A stretch of 64,000 nt of DNA from Pontibacter kalidii (GCF_026278245.1 NZ_CP111079.1:1986501-2050500); one strand, 5' to 3'; shown: positions 8,074-19,633, counted from the stretch's first letter. Numbers and translations are program-made. Notes: a model not told the origin generated them from the sequence alone.

Positions 8074-9315
8074 ATGGCCTTTCTAAAAGTACAATTACTA
8101 TTACTTCGGGGTGTTATTGCTTCTCTCTCCTGTCTTTTCCTCTTTTCCTGCCAGGAGGCAAGGCAGGATAATTTGGGGGAGACGAAGGTAGCGGAGGTGG
8201 AGGAGCACGGCAGGCTGCGCATTCCGGTCCCCGCCTACTTCACCCCAGACAGCGCCCGCCAGCTGGGCCGCCACCTCGACTCCATCTTCACCCACCTTCA
8301 TAAGCGCAAAGGCTTTAACGGCACGGTGCTGGTCACTAAGTATGACCAGGTGGTGTATACGGGCGCCTTTGGCTATGCCGACTTTCAGCGCAGGGACTCC
8401 CTGCACACGCAGACCGCTTTTCAGCTGGCTTCCGTGTCGAAGCAGTTCACGGCCATGGCCGTAATGATGCTGCAGGAACAGGGCAAACTGCAGTATGACG
8501 ACAGCGTGCAACAGTACATCCCCGATTTCCCCTACAGCGGCATCACCATCCGCCAGCTGCTCACGCACCGCTCAGGTCTATCGAACTATACTTACTTCAG
8601 CGACGAGCTCTGGCCCGACCGGAAAGTGCCGATCACCAACGACGATGTGCTGGGCCTGATGGCTACGCACCAGCCGCCGGTATACTTCCAGCCAGACAAG
8701 CGCTTCGACTACAGCAACACGGGCTATTTCTTACTGGCCTCTATCGTGGAGAAAGCCTCCGGGGTGCCCTTTGCCACCTTCCTGCAGAAGAGAATCTTTG
8801 CCCCCCTGCAGATGACGAACACGTTCACCTTCAGCGACAGCCTGGTGGCGCAAACGGATAAGGTAGCTACCGGACACACCGGCGGCAGGCGGAAGCGGTG
8901 GCCGGATTACCTGGATTACGTGTTGGGCGACAAAGGCATGTACTCTACTGTGGAGGATCTGTATAAGTGGGACCAGGCGCTGTACACGGAGAAGCTGGTG
9001 AAGCACGAAACGCTGCAGAAAGCTTTTACCGGCACGCGCCAGGAAAGGAAAAAAGACGAGGACTACGGGTTTGGCTGGCGCATCAAAGAGCTCAGCAACG
9101 GCGACACGGTGGTGTACCACGGTGGCTTGTGGCACGGCTACGCCACCTACCTGCTCCGGAATCCCAAAGACCACAGCGCCCTGATTATACTGAGCAATGT
9201 GCCCAACGGCAGCTTCAGGCACCTGAAGGAGATAGAGCAGTTCCTGTACCCGGAGCAAAGCGGCGGCAAGGAAGAGGAGAAGCAAATCATCGTCGCCAGC
9301 GCCAGGAAAGACTAA
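8074..9315 (+). CDS. Serine hydrolase of the beta-lactamase/class C family, lipoprotein
   Basis: Penicillin-binding-protein-like serine hydrolase, probably acting on peptidoglycan peptides or esters rather than on antibiotics. I chose ATG 8074 over an upstream TTG because it gives a clean lipoprotein signal, LFLFSC, with lipidated Cys26. Catalytic SVSK is at residues 120-123, YSN at 213-215, and the HGG triad equivalent near residue 350 (VVYHGGLWHG). 413 residues, near the family's usual 350-450. It stands alone, with no obvious operon partner; the next gene is convergent. Confidence 0.88.
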   Translation: MAFLKVQLLLLRGVIASLSCLFLFSCQEARQDNLGETKVAEVEEHGRLRIPVPAYFTPDSARQLGRHLDSIFTHLHKRKGFNGTVLVTKYDQVVYTGAFGYADFQRRDSLHTQTAFQLASVSKQFTAMAVMMLQEQGKLQYDDSVQQYIPDFPYSGITIRQLLTHRSGLSNYTYFSDELWPDRKVPITNDDVLGLMATHQPPVYFQPDKRFDYSNTGYFLLASIVEKASGVPFATFLQKRIFAPLQMTNTFTFSDSLVAQTDKVATGHTGGRRKRWPDYLDYVLGDKGMYSTVEDLYKWDQALYTEKLVKHETLQKAFTGTRQERKKDEDYGFGWRIKELSNGDTVVYHGGLWHGYATYLLRNPKDHSALIILSNVPNGSFRHLKEIEQFLYPEQSGGKEEEKQIIVASARKD

Positions 9316-9405
9316 CTGTTTCGGTCGCCGGATAGAACAAGCGCCCTTTAACGGACTTTAAAGTAGGATGCTGGGAGCTGAGTTGAGGCCGCCGGTATGT
9401 ATACT

Positions 9406-10218
9406 TTATACTTGCGCCACGGCTCTTTCGCGCGCCTGCGCGTTCCTGTAAAGTATACCTATTACGGCTACGGCCACCAGGGCCATTCCTGCCCAGGCCG
9501 TAACGACAATTTCGGGGAAAGAGGCAGGATACAACTCCCGCTGCTTCAGTATGATGCCATAAAATGCCCAGATGGTAACGAGTCCCACAAACGAGTTATG
9601 CCGCGCCAGCACCACAAACAGGGTCAGCAGCGTGGCTACCACCAACATCACGACCGTCCAGAACTCAGGAGAAAGCCCAAAACCATCCCAGCCCACGCCC
9701 ACCAGCATGGCACTGACGTTGGCAATAGTGGCAATACAGATCCAGCCAAAGTATAAACTAAGCGGAAACTGCGTGCACCACCTGGAGGCAGCGGGACGTG
9801 CAGGATCAAAAATACCAATCCTTAGCTGCATGCCCACCAGCGTTAGGAGTTGCATGAGCATCAACACAACTGACAGCACCAGCAGCTCATGCACCCAGGC
9901 GATGGTCCAGGCGCCAGTGGCCAGGTTGTTAAGTATAAACAGATAGCCTAGCCGCTGCACATCGCGGTTGGCCTCAAGGGTGGCACCCGCCTTGAAAGCC
10001 ATTATCAGGTGATAGATACAGAAGATGATCAGCGCCAGGTAAATAAGGCCCCAGATGGAGAACGTGATGCTTGCCGGTGTAAACAGCGTCGGGTACTTAT
10101 CCGACACATCCCCAATTGTCTGGCCGCTCAGCAGCTTGAGCTGGGTTAGCTGCGAGGGTACCAGGTGCAACAGGAAAAACACTGCGTTAAGTATGGCGAG
10201 GGCTCGTATCTTTTTCAT
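9406..10218 (-). CDS. TspO/MBR-like tryptophan-rich membrane protein
   Basis: 270-residue integral membrane protein with about eight hydrophobic segments. The region FTPASITFSIWGLIYLAL (residues about 47-65) and later WIC, WTVVM and WAFYG aromatic segments match the group annotated as tryptophan-rich sensory proteins, larger than classical 5-helix TspO (about 160 residues). Function in this enlarged group is not known. Start ATG 10218; ends at 9406, convergent with the serine hydrolase gene and 90 bp from it. Confidence 0.72.
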   Translation of the reverse strand: MKKIRALAILNAVFFLLHLVPSQLTQLKLLSGQTIGDVSDKYPTLFTPASITFSIWGLIYLALIIFCIYHLIMAFKAGATLEANRDVQRLGYLFILNNLATGAWTIAWVHELLVLSVVLMLMQLLTLVGMQLRIGIFDPARPAASRWCTQFPLSLYFGWICIATIANVSAMLVGVGWDGFGLSPEFWTVVMLVVATLLTLFVVLARHNSFVGLVTIWAFYGIILKQRELYPASFPEIVVTAWAGMALVAVAVIGILYRNAQARERAVAQV

Positions 10219-10311
10219 AATTCGGAGAATCTGCTACAAGGGAATTATACTTGCTTCATCTATAAAATCTGCCTGTTTATATAATTTCCGGATTAACTAT
10301 AACGCCAGCCT

Positions 10312-10341
10312 TTTGCTTCCATTAAATAAGCGCTACTTTTG
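10312..10341 (+). promoter_or_regulatory. Bacteroidota-type promoter (TTTG ... TACTTTTG)
   Basis: A -33-like TTTG at 10312-10315 and a -7 box TACTTTTG at 10334-10341 (consensus TAnnTTTG) are 18 bp apart. It would transcribe the short ORF at 10425 and possibly read on to the TonB receptor. Confidence 0.6.
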
Positions 10342-10424
10342 CGGCCGATTTCAGGGGATGTCACATCTAAACCGCCGCTCCGGAATCGCGACGCAACCAG
10401 TATCCTACTACAAAAAATAAAACC

Positions 10425-10541
10425 ATGAAAAAAAATGTAAAAGCCCACCTCGGGCTTATCCCACTACGCCTGCTCCGGCAGTATATCTGCCAGCTGCCAT
10501 CCGTAACCCCGTTGGTCTCCGGCTCCTTCACCGTTAAATAG
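10425..10541 (+). CDS. Possible 38-residue ORF in the TonB-receptor leader
   Basis: ATG at 10425 preceded by TACTACAAAAAATAAAACC, stop TAG at 10539-10541. Its upstream promoter and the A-rich sequence before the ATG are close matches to those of the TonB receptor gene 270 bp further on (TATCTACAAAATAAAACT before ATG 10699). The peptide (MKKNVKAHLGLIPLRL start, then mixed) is not recognised. It could be a real small protein, a leader ORF, or the relic of a duplicated gene start. A small hairpin (AAGCCC/GGGCTT) lies just after the start codon. Confidence 0.3.
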   Translation: MKKNVKAHLGLIPLRLLRQYICQLPSVTPLVSGSFTVK

Positions 10542-10634
10542 GTAACGTAATATTGCCCCAAGCGCGCCTCCCCGGGATCATAATCTTATAATCCTTAGGT
10601 GGAATTATATAAAACTCTCCGGAAGAGCACCGGC

Positions 10635-10642
10635 TACTTTTG
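10635..10642 (+). promoter_or_regulatory. -7 promoter box TACTTTTG for the TonB receptor gene
   Basis: TACTTTTG matches TAnnTTTG exactly and lies 57 bp before ATG 10699. I see no clear -33 TTTG at the right distance. The box and its flanks (GGCTACTTTTGCGCCG) repeat those at 10332-10346. Confidence 0.55.
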
Positions 10643-10698
10643 CGCCGTTGTTTTGCTTCTGCAGCCAACGCCTACTCCATTATCTACAAAATAAAACT

Positions 10699-13035
10699 AT
10701 GATGAAAAGATTGATTACTTCTGTTATCCTGCTGCTTTGCCTGCTCTCCACGGCGGTCCGGGCGCAGGACAAGGTCACCGTAAGCGGTTACGTAAAAGAC
10801 GGCGCCACCGGCGAGGGGCTGATCGGGGCCTCGGTGAGCGTGCAGGAACTTCCGGGCACCGTCGTCGCCACCAACGAGTATGGCTTCTACTCCCTCACCT
10901 TGCCGAAGGGCCAATACACGTTACTATTTAATTACATCGGTTACGTTACCACCAGCAAAGCTCTTCAGCTTACCACCACTCAGAAGCTGGACGTGGCGTT
11001 GGGCCAAAGCGCTACCGCCCTGAAAGAGGTGGAAATTACCACGCGCAAGGAAGACAACAACGTGCGCTCGATGGAGATGAGCACCCTGAAAATGCAGGTA
11101 TCGGAAATCAAGAATATGCCGGCGCTGCTGGGTGAGGTGGATGTGGTAAAAGCCATACAGATGATGCCGGGCGTGCAGACCGCCGGGGAAGGAACCAGCG
11201 GGTTCTACGTGCGCGGCGGCGGCGCCGACCAGAACCTGATCCTGCTCGACGAAGCCCCTGTTTACAATGCCTCGCACCTGATGGGTTTTTTCTCCGTGTT
11301 TAATGCAGATGCCATAAAGGATGTGCAGCTTTACAAAGGCGGCATTCCGGCACAGCACGGCAGCAGGCTTTCCTCACTGCTCGACATCCGCATGAAAGAG
11401 GGCAACAACCAGAAAATGGAAGTATCCGGCGGCATTGGAACCATCGCCAGCCGCCTTACCCTGGAGGCTCCCATCGTCAAAGACAAGAGCTCGTTTATAC
11501 TTTCCGGTCGCCGCACCTATGCCGATGTGTTCTTTGGCCTAAGCAAGGACGAGCATATCAAAGACAACGATTTATACTTCTACGACCTCAATGCCAAGGT
11601 AAATTATACTTTGAATGAGAAGAACCGCCTGTTTGTGTCGGGTTACTTTGGCAGGGATGTGGCCGCAACCAACAGCTTTATGATGAACTGGGGCAACGCT
11701 ACGGCCACCGTGCGCTGGAACCACCTCTTCTCAGACAGGCTTTTCTCCAACACCACGTTCATCTTCTCCGACTTCGATTATGCACTGGGCTCTACCCTGG
11801 AGGAGTCGGAGTTTACCTGGAAATCGCACATCAAGGACTACGGCATCAAGAACGACTATACTTTCTTTCTGAACCCGAAGAACCAGCTGCGCTTTGGCGT
11901 GCAGGTTACCTACCACAACTTTATGCCAGCCGAGGTTAAACCGGGCAAAACATCGTATGTAAACGAGCTGAAACTGAATGCTAACAGCGCGTTGGAGGGA
12001 GCCTTATATGTAAGCAACGAGCACCAGCTCACGGACCGCCTTACCGTAGATTACGGCCTGCGCTTCTCCAACTTCACCAACCTGGGCCCAGGCAAAGTAT
12101 ACCGCTACGACGAGCGCTTTGAGACACCGATCGACACGGTAAACTATGGCCGCTTCGAGAAGATAAAAAGCTACGGAGGGCTGGAGCCGCGCCTCGCTGC
12201 CAAGTATGACCTGAACGAGGTGAGCTCCATCAAGGCTTCCTACAACCGCACGCTGCAGTACCTGCACCAGGTTTCCAACTCCACTTCTGCCATGCCTTTT
12301 GATGTCTGGATTCCGAGCAACACCTATGTAAAGCCACAATTGGCAGACCAGGTTGTCGCGGGTTATTTCCGCAATTTTAACGACAACATGTTCGAGGGCT
12401 CGGTAGAGTTATACTACAAGTGGATGGACAATCAGATAGACTACAAAGACTACGCGGAGATCTTCCTGAACGAGCGGCTGGAGACAGAGCTTCTGACGGG
12501 CACCGGAGAGGCTTACGGAGCGGAGTTTTACCTGCGCAAGCAGAAAGGACAACTGACCGGATGGCTGAGCTACACTTTGTCGAAGACGGAGCGTACCGTG
12601 CCCGGCATTAACGAGGGCAACCCTTACCCGCTGCGCCACGACCGCCGCCACTCCGGTAACCTGGTGCTGGCCTACCAGTTCAGCCCAAGTATAAACTTCG
12701 GCGCCAACTGGACCTACAGCACCGGCGGCGCGATTACGATGCCGGTGGGCCGCTACGAATACAACGGCAAAACTTACCCGGTGTATTCTGAGCGCAATGG
12801 CTACCGCCTGCCGGCCTACCACCGCCTCGACCTGTCGGCCACTTATGAGAAGCCGCGCAACGAGTTTAAAAAGTATAGCGGCAGCTGGACGCTGAGCATC
12901 TACAATGCCTACGCCCGCAAAAACGCCTTTTCCATCTACTTCCGGGAAAGCGAAGACGACAGAACCAGAACCGAGGCCGTGAAAACGTACCTGTTCGGCC
13001 TCTTGCCGTCGCTTACTTACAACTTCAACTTTTAA
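10699..13035 (+). CDS. TonB-dependent receptor with carboxypeptidase-like N-terminal domain
   Basis: Outer-membrane beta-barrel importer driven by TonB/ExbBD. From ATG 10699 (MMKRL, 778 residues) there is a signal peptide ending near AVRAQD, a carboxypeptidase-D regulatory-like domain (about 24-100), a plug domain (about 125-240, with GFYVRGGGADQNLILLDEAP), then the barrel ending with aromatic-rich LTYNFNF, a typical outer-membrane C terminus. Upstream codons to 10648 use non-ATG starts and would put residues before the signal peptide, so I reject them. The next gene, 15 bp downstream, is a DUF4249 lipoprotein, a pairing common in Bacteroidota. The substrate is not indicated. Confidence 0.92.
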   Translation: MMKRLITSVILLLCLLSTAVRAQDKVTVSGYVKDGATGEGLIGASVSVQELPGTVVATNEYGFYSLTLPKGQYTLLFNYIGYVTTSKALQLTTTQKLDVALGQSATALKEVEITTRKEDNNVRSMEMSTLKMQVSEIKNMPALLGEVDVVKAIQMMPGVQTAGEGTSGFYVRGGGADQNLILLDEAPVYNASHLMGFFSVFNADAIKDVQLYKGGIPAQHGSRLSSLLDIRMKEGNNQKMEVSGGIGTIASRLTLEAPIVKDKSSFILSGRRTYADVFFGLSKDEHIKDNDLYFYDLNAKVNYTLNEKNRLFVSGYFGRDVAATNSFMMNWGNATATVRWNHLFSDRLFSNTTFIFSDFDYALGSTLEESEFTWKSHIKDYGIKNDYTFFLNPKNQLRFGVQVTYHNFMPAEVKPGKTSYVNELKLNANSALEGALYVSNEHQLTDRLTVDYGLRFSNFTNLGPGKVYRYDERFETPIDTVNYGRFEKIKSYGGLEPRLAAKYDLNEVSSIKASYNRTLQYLHQVSNSTSAMPFDVWIPSNTYVKPQLADQVVAGYFRNFNDNMFEGSVELYYKWMDNQIDYKDYAEIFLNERLETELLTGTGEAYGAEFYLRKQKGQLTGWLSYTLSKTERTVPGINEGNPYPLRHDRRHSGNLVLAYQFSPSINFGANWTYSTGGAITMPVGRYEYNGKTYPVYSERNGYRLPAYHRLDLSATYEKPRNEFKKYSGSWTLSIYNAYARKNAFSIYFRESEDDRTRTEAVKTYLFGLLPSLTYNFNF

Positions 13036-13050
13036 CCTGCCTTTTATACT

Positions 13051-13845
13051 ATGAAAAAGATCGTTTTATACTTGACAGCTATGCTGGCCCTGGGCTTTAG
13101 CAGCTGCGAAGAAGTCATTGATTACGAGCTCAGGAGTGCGAACACCAAACTGGTGGTGGAGGGCCTGATCACCAACCAGCCCGGCCCGTATAACGTGCGC
13201 CTTTCCAACACCAAAGGCTACCTGGAAGCGGGCAGCACGCCGGGCGTGAACGGTGCCCTGGTGATCGTTTCTGATAACCACGGCCTTATCGATACGCTCC
13301 GGCAGGTGAGCGAAGGAGTATACCAGACCACAAAACTGCAGGGCACGTCTGGCTCAACTTACTACTTTAAAGCCATTGTCAACGGAAATGAATACACGGC
13401 CCAAAGCTTTATGCCTACGGTTTCTCCCCTCGACTCCCTGACATTTGAGTACCAGACAGCCATGGACGAGGAAGACGAAGGCTACCACCCGTTCATCCAC
13501 TTCCGCGACCCATTGGGCAAAGGCAACTACTACCGCTGGAACATTTATGTGAACGATGTGCCGGAACCCGGCGAACTGGCCGTGTTGAATGATGAGCTTT
13601 ACGATGGCAACTACGGCCACGCAGACATGGGCTTTGCCCTGAAAAAAGGTGACAAGCTAAAAGTGGAAATGTATGGCATTGATAAACCAGCCTATAAATT
13701 CTGGCTTGCCCTGGTGAACCAGCAAAACGCCAGCGGCGGCCCCTTTGAAAGCACCCCCGCCAATGCCCCGGGCAACATCAGCAACGGAGCCATGGGGTAT
13801 TTCGGTGCCTCGGTTGTTTCGGTTATTGAAGGAGTGGTGGAGTAG
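13051..13845 (+). CDS. DUF4249 lipoprotein, partner of the TonB receptor
   Basis: 264 residues with a lipoprotein signal (MLALGFSSC, lipidated Cys near residue 19). The body has DUF4249 features: ANTKLVVEGLITNQPGPYNVRLS at the N-terminal beta domain and a GALVIVSDN strand. The family is found beside TonB receptors and is thought to form the surface-exposed or periplasmic partner, possibly a substrate-binding lid; biochemical function is unknown. Separated from the receptor by 15 bp, so co-transcribed. A long hairpin follows at 13876. Confidence 0.85.
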   Translation: MKKIVLYLTAMLALGFSSCEEVIDYELRSANTKLVVEGLITNQPGPYNVRLSNTKGYLEAGSTPGVNGALVIVSDNHGLIDTLRQVSEGVYQTTKLQGTSGSTYYFKAIVNGNEYTAQSFMPTVSPLDSLTFEYQTAMDEEDEGYHPFIHFRDPLGKGNYYRWNIYVNDVPEPGELAVLNDELYDGNYGHADMGFALKKGDKLKVEMYGIDKPAYKFWLALVNQQNASGGPFESTPANAPGNISNGAMGYFGASVVSVIEGVVE

Positions 13846-13875
13846 ATTTCAAAGAATAAAGTACCGGCGGTCCTC

Positions 13876-13921
13876 AACACACAGCAGCCTCGCCGGGTAT
13901 GCGGAGAGGCTGCTGTGTGTT
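13876..13921. terminator. Long hairpin after the TonB/DUF4249 operon
   Basis: Perfect 16-bp stem: AACACACAGCAGCCTC at 13876-13891 and its complement at 13906-13921. There is no T tract on either strand, so it is either an end-of-transcript structure or a processing/stability hairpin. It lies between the operon end and the convergent small gene at 13990. Confidence 0.55.
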
Positions 13922-13989
13922 AAAGCTGGTAACTCAACCAATGTTATCATAATTTCAGCCGCACCTCCAGCTTGGGGTGCCGGCCATTG

Positions 13990-14166
13990 TTACTTTTTCT
14001 TGCTGCGGATAGCCCCATAGAGCACCGGGCTGAAATAGCGCAGATTCTCCAACACGCAAATCATGCTATAGAATTTGCCCGGGTCTATCACCTGCTCCTC
14101 AGCCATGGCGGCGATAATAGCATCCAGGGCATCCGTATAGTTGTCGTTAAATTCTTCTTCCGTCAT
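13990..14166 (-). CDS. Small acidic hypothetical protein (58 residues)
   Basis: ATG 14166 to TAA 13990. N terminus MTEEEFNDNYTDALDAIIAA is acidic and helical; the middle contains IDPGKFYSMICVLENLRYFSPVLYG and the tail is basic (RSKKK). Codon use and amino acid balance look protein-like and the opposite strand frame does not. No signal peptide or known domain. It has its own strand, convergent with the DUF4249 gene. Function unknown. Confidence 0.65.
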   Translation of the reverse strand: MTEEEFNDNYTDALDAIIAAMAEEQVIDPGKFYSMICVLENLRYFSPVLYGAIRSKKK

Positions 14167-16728
<2,562 letters not shown>

Positions 16729-16748
16729 AAAGTATAAACACAAGTATA

Positions 16749-16785
16749 AAAAGGCGCGGTGCAGCAAAGCATCGCGCCTTTTTGG
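16749..16785 (+). terminator. Rho-independent terminator after GH97 gene
   Basis: AAGGCGCG(G)TGC / GCATCGCGCCTT stem with loop AGCAAA, then TTTTT, 20 bp after the GH97 stop codon. Two AAGTATA words sit between stop codon and stem. Confidence 0.85.
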
Positions 16786-16926
16786 CTTTAGAAAGTATGG
16801 GCAGTAAGAGCGGTATTCTTTCTATTCATGTATGGGATCATCTCAACACTCCTTTTAAGGGGGATTATCCTACAAGTATAACTTCCCTATAAAGGAGACG
16901 CAAGGATAGCTGTAATAGCAAAAGTC

Positions 16927-17733
16927 TCAAGGCTGAACTCCCCCCTGCTTCAGTGCCTCCTGCACCTCGCGGTCGGTTATACTTCCCCAGTACCTTCGGT
17001 ATTCCAGTTCATCGGTTGTGTGCGGGATGGGCTCTAGCTCGGGGGCCACCTGCTTCAGGGCTTTTTCCAGTGCTTCGTACGGCCTGTAGCCCACGATCAT
17101 CACGCCTGCTGTGGCTCCTGTCAGGCGCATGGTAAACGTAGGGAAGCGGCTGATGTTGTGCAGGCGCACCCGCAGGAGATCTTCCTCAAAGGCCTTACGG
17201 GCTTCGCGGCCGCTCAGGTCGTCCTCAAACTTTTCGGTATCCAGTATTTCAGGGTGCTCCTGTGCCAGCTCCTTCCCTGTCTGCCGCAACACCTCCCACT
17301 CCGCAATGTTCTGCCCGTGCAGCATCACTGCCTCGCGCACTTTGCGCAGGTAGGTCTCCGCTGCCACCGGCGACTGCAGTTCCGCGGCCTTTACGGCAAT
17401 ACAGGCCGGGTACGAGGAGGAGGGCGGGTTATCAAACCATACTTTGTCTTTGATAGGCATACCCGAAGTATAGCGGGCCTCCATCCACAGCGGCCCCATC
17501 TGCAGCGGCCGGCTAATAGCATGCATGGGGTCGTTAAAGGAATCCCAGTTTGGAATAAGGCCTCCCATGCGGTAGCGCCACTTCAGGCTGCCCTGGTAGG
17601 CGTAGCGCAGGCGGCGCCACTGCGGCTCCAGGGCCCAGCTCCAGCAACAAAGAGGGTCGGTGTAGACCTCTATCTCCACCGACCCCGTTTTCGTTTGCTT
17701 TGTATCTTTTAGTTTGCTTTCTTTTTTTATCAT
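16927..17733 (-). CDS. DsbA-family / YjbH-like thioredoxin-fold protein with CxxS motif
   Basis: 268 residues, no signal peptide, thioredoxin fold with an inserted helical domain. The active-site segment is YTDPLCCWSWALEP: the usual DPxCxWC motif is changed so the second redox Cys of CxxC is Ser (C29-C30-W31-S32). The cis-Pro loop may be ISRFPTF around residue 195. The family includes DsbA-like isomerases, FrnE and the SpxH/YjbH proteolysis adaptors. It starts 18 bp after the manganese catalase gene on the same strand, so both are probably one oxidative-stress operon. Whether it is catalytic or an adaptor cannot be decided. Confidence 0.78.
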   Translation of the reverse strand: MIKKESKLKDTKQTKTGSVEIEVYTDPLCCWSWALEPQWRRLRYAYQGSLKWRYRMGGLIPNWDSFNDPMHAISRPLQMGPLWMEARYTSGMPIKDKVWFDNPPSSSYPACIAVKAAELQSPVAAETYLRKVREAVMLHGQNIAEWEVLRQTGKELAQEHPEILDTEKFEDDLSGREARKAFEEDLLRVRLHNISRFPTFTMRLTGATAGVMIVGYRPYEALEKALKQVAPELEPIPHTTDELEYRRYWGSITDREVQEALKQGGVQP

Positions 17734-17751
17734 TTGCTTCGAATACTACCC

Positions 17752-18699
17752 TTAGGCCATTCCGTTCTGAGGGTACTCACACCATTGGTTCATGCCACTA
17801 GGTACGGCTGCTTTTACTTTTTTGCTGCGTTCCTCGCTTAAAGCCTTGTTCATTTTCTCCACGGAGGCCTCCGTACGGTCGGTGCCGCGCAGCCCGTGGT
17901 CTAGCATACCGTTCGTCTCTACTACATGGCTGAATGGCTCCTCCACATACTGCCAGGTTTCTCCCAGGCTCGGGCTCTTTCCTTCGTTCCAGGGCCCTCG
18001 GGCATCACCTCCGCTCGACATGTTAAAGTATGAATTGCTATAGCGTGGGTCGCCCTGCAGCACGCCCGGCGGGAAGTTTGGCTGAATGGTCTCCAGCGCC
18101 GCCTCGAACATCTGGTAATGCGCCACCTCACGCGTCATCAGGAATCGGAGCGTCTCCTTCACGTAGGGGTCGTCCGTAAACTGCAGCAGGTATTCATACA
18201 CGATCTTAGCCCTCGACTCAGCAGCAATGTTGGAGCGCAGGTCTACGGATGGGTCGCCGTTGGCATCTACATAAGAGCCGTTCCAGGGCACACCCTGGCT
18301 GTTGGTGAGGGTTGGGCCGCCGCCACTCAGCACGAAGAACTGCGGGTTCACCATGGCGTTATGGATAAAATCCTCCTTCCTGGCCTTGCCGTCGAGCAAC
18401 TGCATGATCTCCGACTCCTCGGCTGCATTCTTCAGTTCGCCGTTGATCGGGCCAAGCAGCATCTGTATAGTAGCGCCAACGATCTCCAGGTGACTGAATT
18501 CCTCCGTGGCAATGTCCATCAGCAAATCATACTTTTCGGGGTGGGGCTGGCGCATGGCAAAAGCCTGCACAAAGTACTGCATGGCCGCCTTCAGTTCACC
18601 GTTGGCCCCACCAAACTGCTCGAGCAGCAGGCTGGCAAAAGCCGGGTCGGGCTTAGACACGCGGGCGTTAAACTGTAACTCCTTTACGTGATAAAACAT
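17752..18699 (-). CDS. Manganese catalase (non-haem)
   Basis: Dismutates H2O2 at a di-manganese site. From ATG 18699 the protein has 315 residues; start MFYHVKELQF matches the family. Likely ligands are E35, E67 and H70 (TEEFSH), E161 (AAESRAKIVYEY) and H194 (REVAHYQMFE). The start is fixed by a strong AAAGGAGG sequence 5 nt upstream of the ATG, which is uncommon in this phylum; an extended reading frame to 18789 is unlikely to be translated. Followed closely by the DsbA-family gene. Confidence 0.92.
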   Translation of the reverse strand: MFYHVKELQFNARVSKPDPAFASLLLEQFGGANGELKAAMQYFVQAFAMRQPHPEKYDLLMDIATEEFSHLEIVGATIQMLLGPINGELKNAAEESEIMQLLDGKARKEDFIHNAMVNPQFFVLSGGGPTLTNSQGVPWNGSYVDANGDPSVDLRSNIAAESRAKIVYEYLLQFTDDPYVKETLRFLMTREVAHYQMFEAALETIQPNFPPGVLQGDPRYSNSYFNMSSGGDARGPWNEGKSPSLGETWQYVEEPFSHVVETNGMLDHGLRGTDRTEASVEKMNKALSEERSKKVKAAVPSGMNQWCEYPQNGMA

Positions 18700-18713
18700 C
18701 TGTCCTCCTTTCT
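18700..18713 (-). promoter_or_regulatory. Strong Shine-Dalgarno of the manganese catalase gene
   Basis: On the minus strand AGAAAGGAGGACAG directly precedes ATG 18699, with GGAGG at 5 nt spacing. Bacteroidota genes mostly lack such sites, so this one decides the start and may support high expression or foreign origin. Confidence 0.75.
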
Positions 18714-18892
18714 TAAGTGAAAAATAGTTAAGGTTTCCACTAAGAAACGAGGCAATGCGGCGGCGGGTTTGCATAGAAGGCCGAGCCACCGACAGCAGCT
18801 GTGCAGGCAGGTAAAGGTCATGTAAGCAGCTGAAAGCTGCTCCCTTCTTCTTTTGACAGCTTCACTAAAAAATTATACTTCTATACTTCTGT

Positions 18893-18930
18893 AAAAAAGA
18901 AACCGTCTCCCCTGCGTGCAGGAGAGACGG
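18893..18930 (-). terminator. Terminator of the 18957-19559 gene
   Basis: On the minus strand CCGTCTCTCCT and AGGGGAGACGG pair around a short loop and lead into TTTCTTTTTT. It lies 27 bp after the stop codon of the secreted hypothetical gene. Confidence 0.8.
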
Positions 18931-18956
18931 CCTCGTAATTTTTAATACATTATACT

Positions 18957-19559
18957 TTAGTTGCGCGGCGGGTTGATCATGATGTGCGCGCCGTGGGTAC
19001 CGGGGTGCATGATCCAGGGCATGGCCGGCGCATCCGGTTTCAGGGGCAGGCCGGTGCTTTCGGCGGTGGCGTACGGGATGTAGACCACATAGCGCAGGTA
19101 GCCGTCCTTTACCTCGCCGGTGGCCGCGTTAAAGCCTTCTGCAGGTGCCGAGTACACAAAAAGTGTGGTGGGCTGCCTGGGCATTTTCATTTTGCCGCTT
19201 TTGGCCTCCGCCTCCCTTGCCTTAAAGATCTCCTCAGAGCTTTTGCCGGCTTTTCTCAGTTCGCGGCCACGGGCCATAAACGGCTCCAGATCTTTGTGGT
19301 AGCAGGATACAGACAAACCTTCCTGCGCCGGATCGTCGGCCAGACAGATGAGCTCGTTGGTGCCTTTGCGCAGCAGCACGAACTTGCCGCTGGCATCGTA
19401 GCCATACACGGCGGCACCTTCGCGTTTATCGGCAGGTGCGGCTAGTACGGCAGCCTTGATCTGGGCATCAGCAGCAGGAGCTTTCTTAGTGGATTTGGTC
19501 TGCGCCTGCACTGCATAACTAAACAGGCCTAGCAATACCATTATGACGGTAATCTTCAT
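18957..19559 (-). CDS. Secreted hypothetical protein (about 200 residues)
   Basis: Starts at ATG 19559 (MKITVIMVLLGLFSYAVQAQ), a clear signal peptide cleaved near residue 20, followed by a Lys/Ala linker and a mature domain with GAAVYGYDASGKFVLLRKGTN and, near the end, the PWIMHPGTHGAHIMINPP stretch. The latter's His-rich pattern could bind metal, but this is speculation. I do not recognise the family. Upstream codons to 19601 lack the signal feature. A TACGTTTG box at 19641-19634 is a plausible promoter; its terminator separates it from the catalase operon. Confidence 0.7.
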   Translation of the reverse strand: MKITVIMVLLGLFSYAVQAQTKSTKKAPAADAQIKAAVLAAPADKREGAAVYGYDASGKFVLLRKGTNELICLADDPAQEGLSVSCYHKDLEPFMARGRELRKAGKSSEEIFKAREAEAKSGKMKMPRQPTTLFVYSAPAEGFNAATGEVKDGYLRYVVYIPYATAESTGLPLKPDAPAMPWIMHPGTHGAHIMINPPRN

Positions 19560-19633
19560 ATCATCCAGTGGTTTACGGGTAAGGATTATACAGATAGCCA
19601 TACATCGTTGAAACCGACATAAGGCTAATTCTG

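Noticed and set aside
10367..10561. 64-codon minus-strand frame in the TonB leader region
   Set aside because: Begins at a non-ATG codon, hydrophobic run looks accidental, and the opposite strand has promoter boxes.
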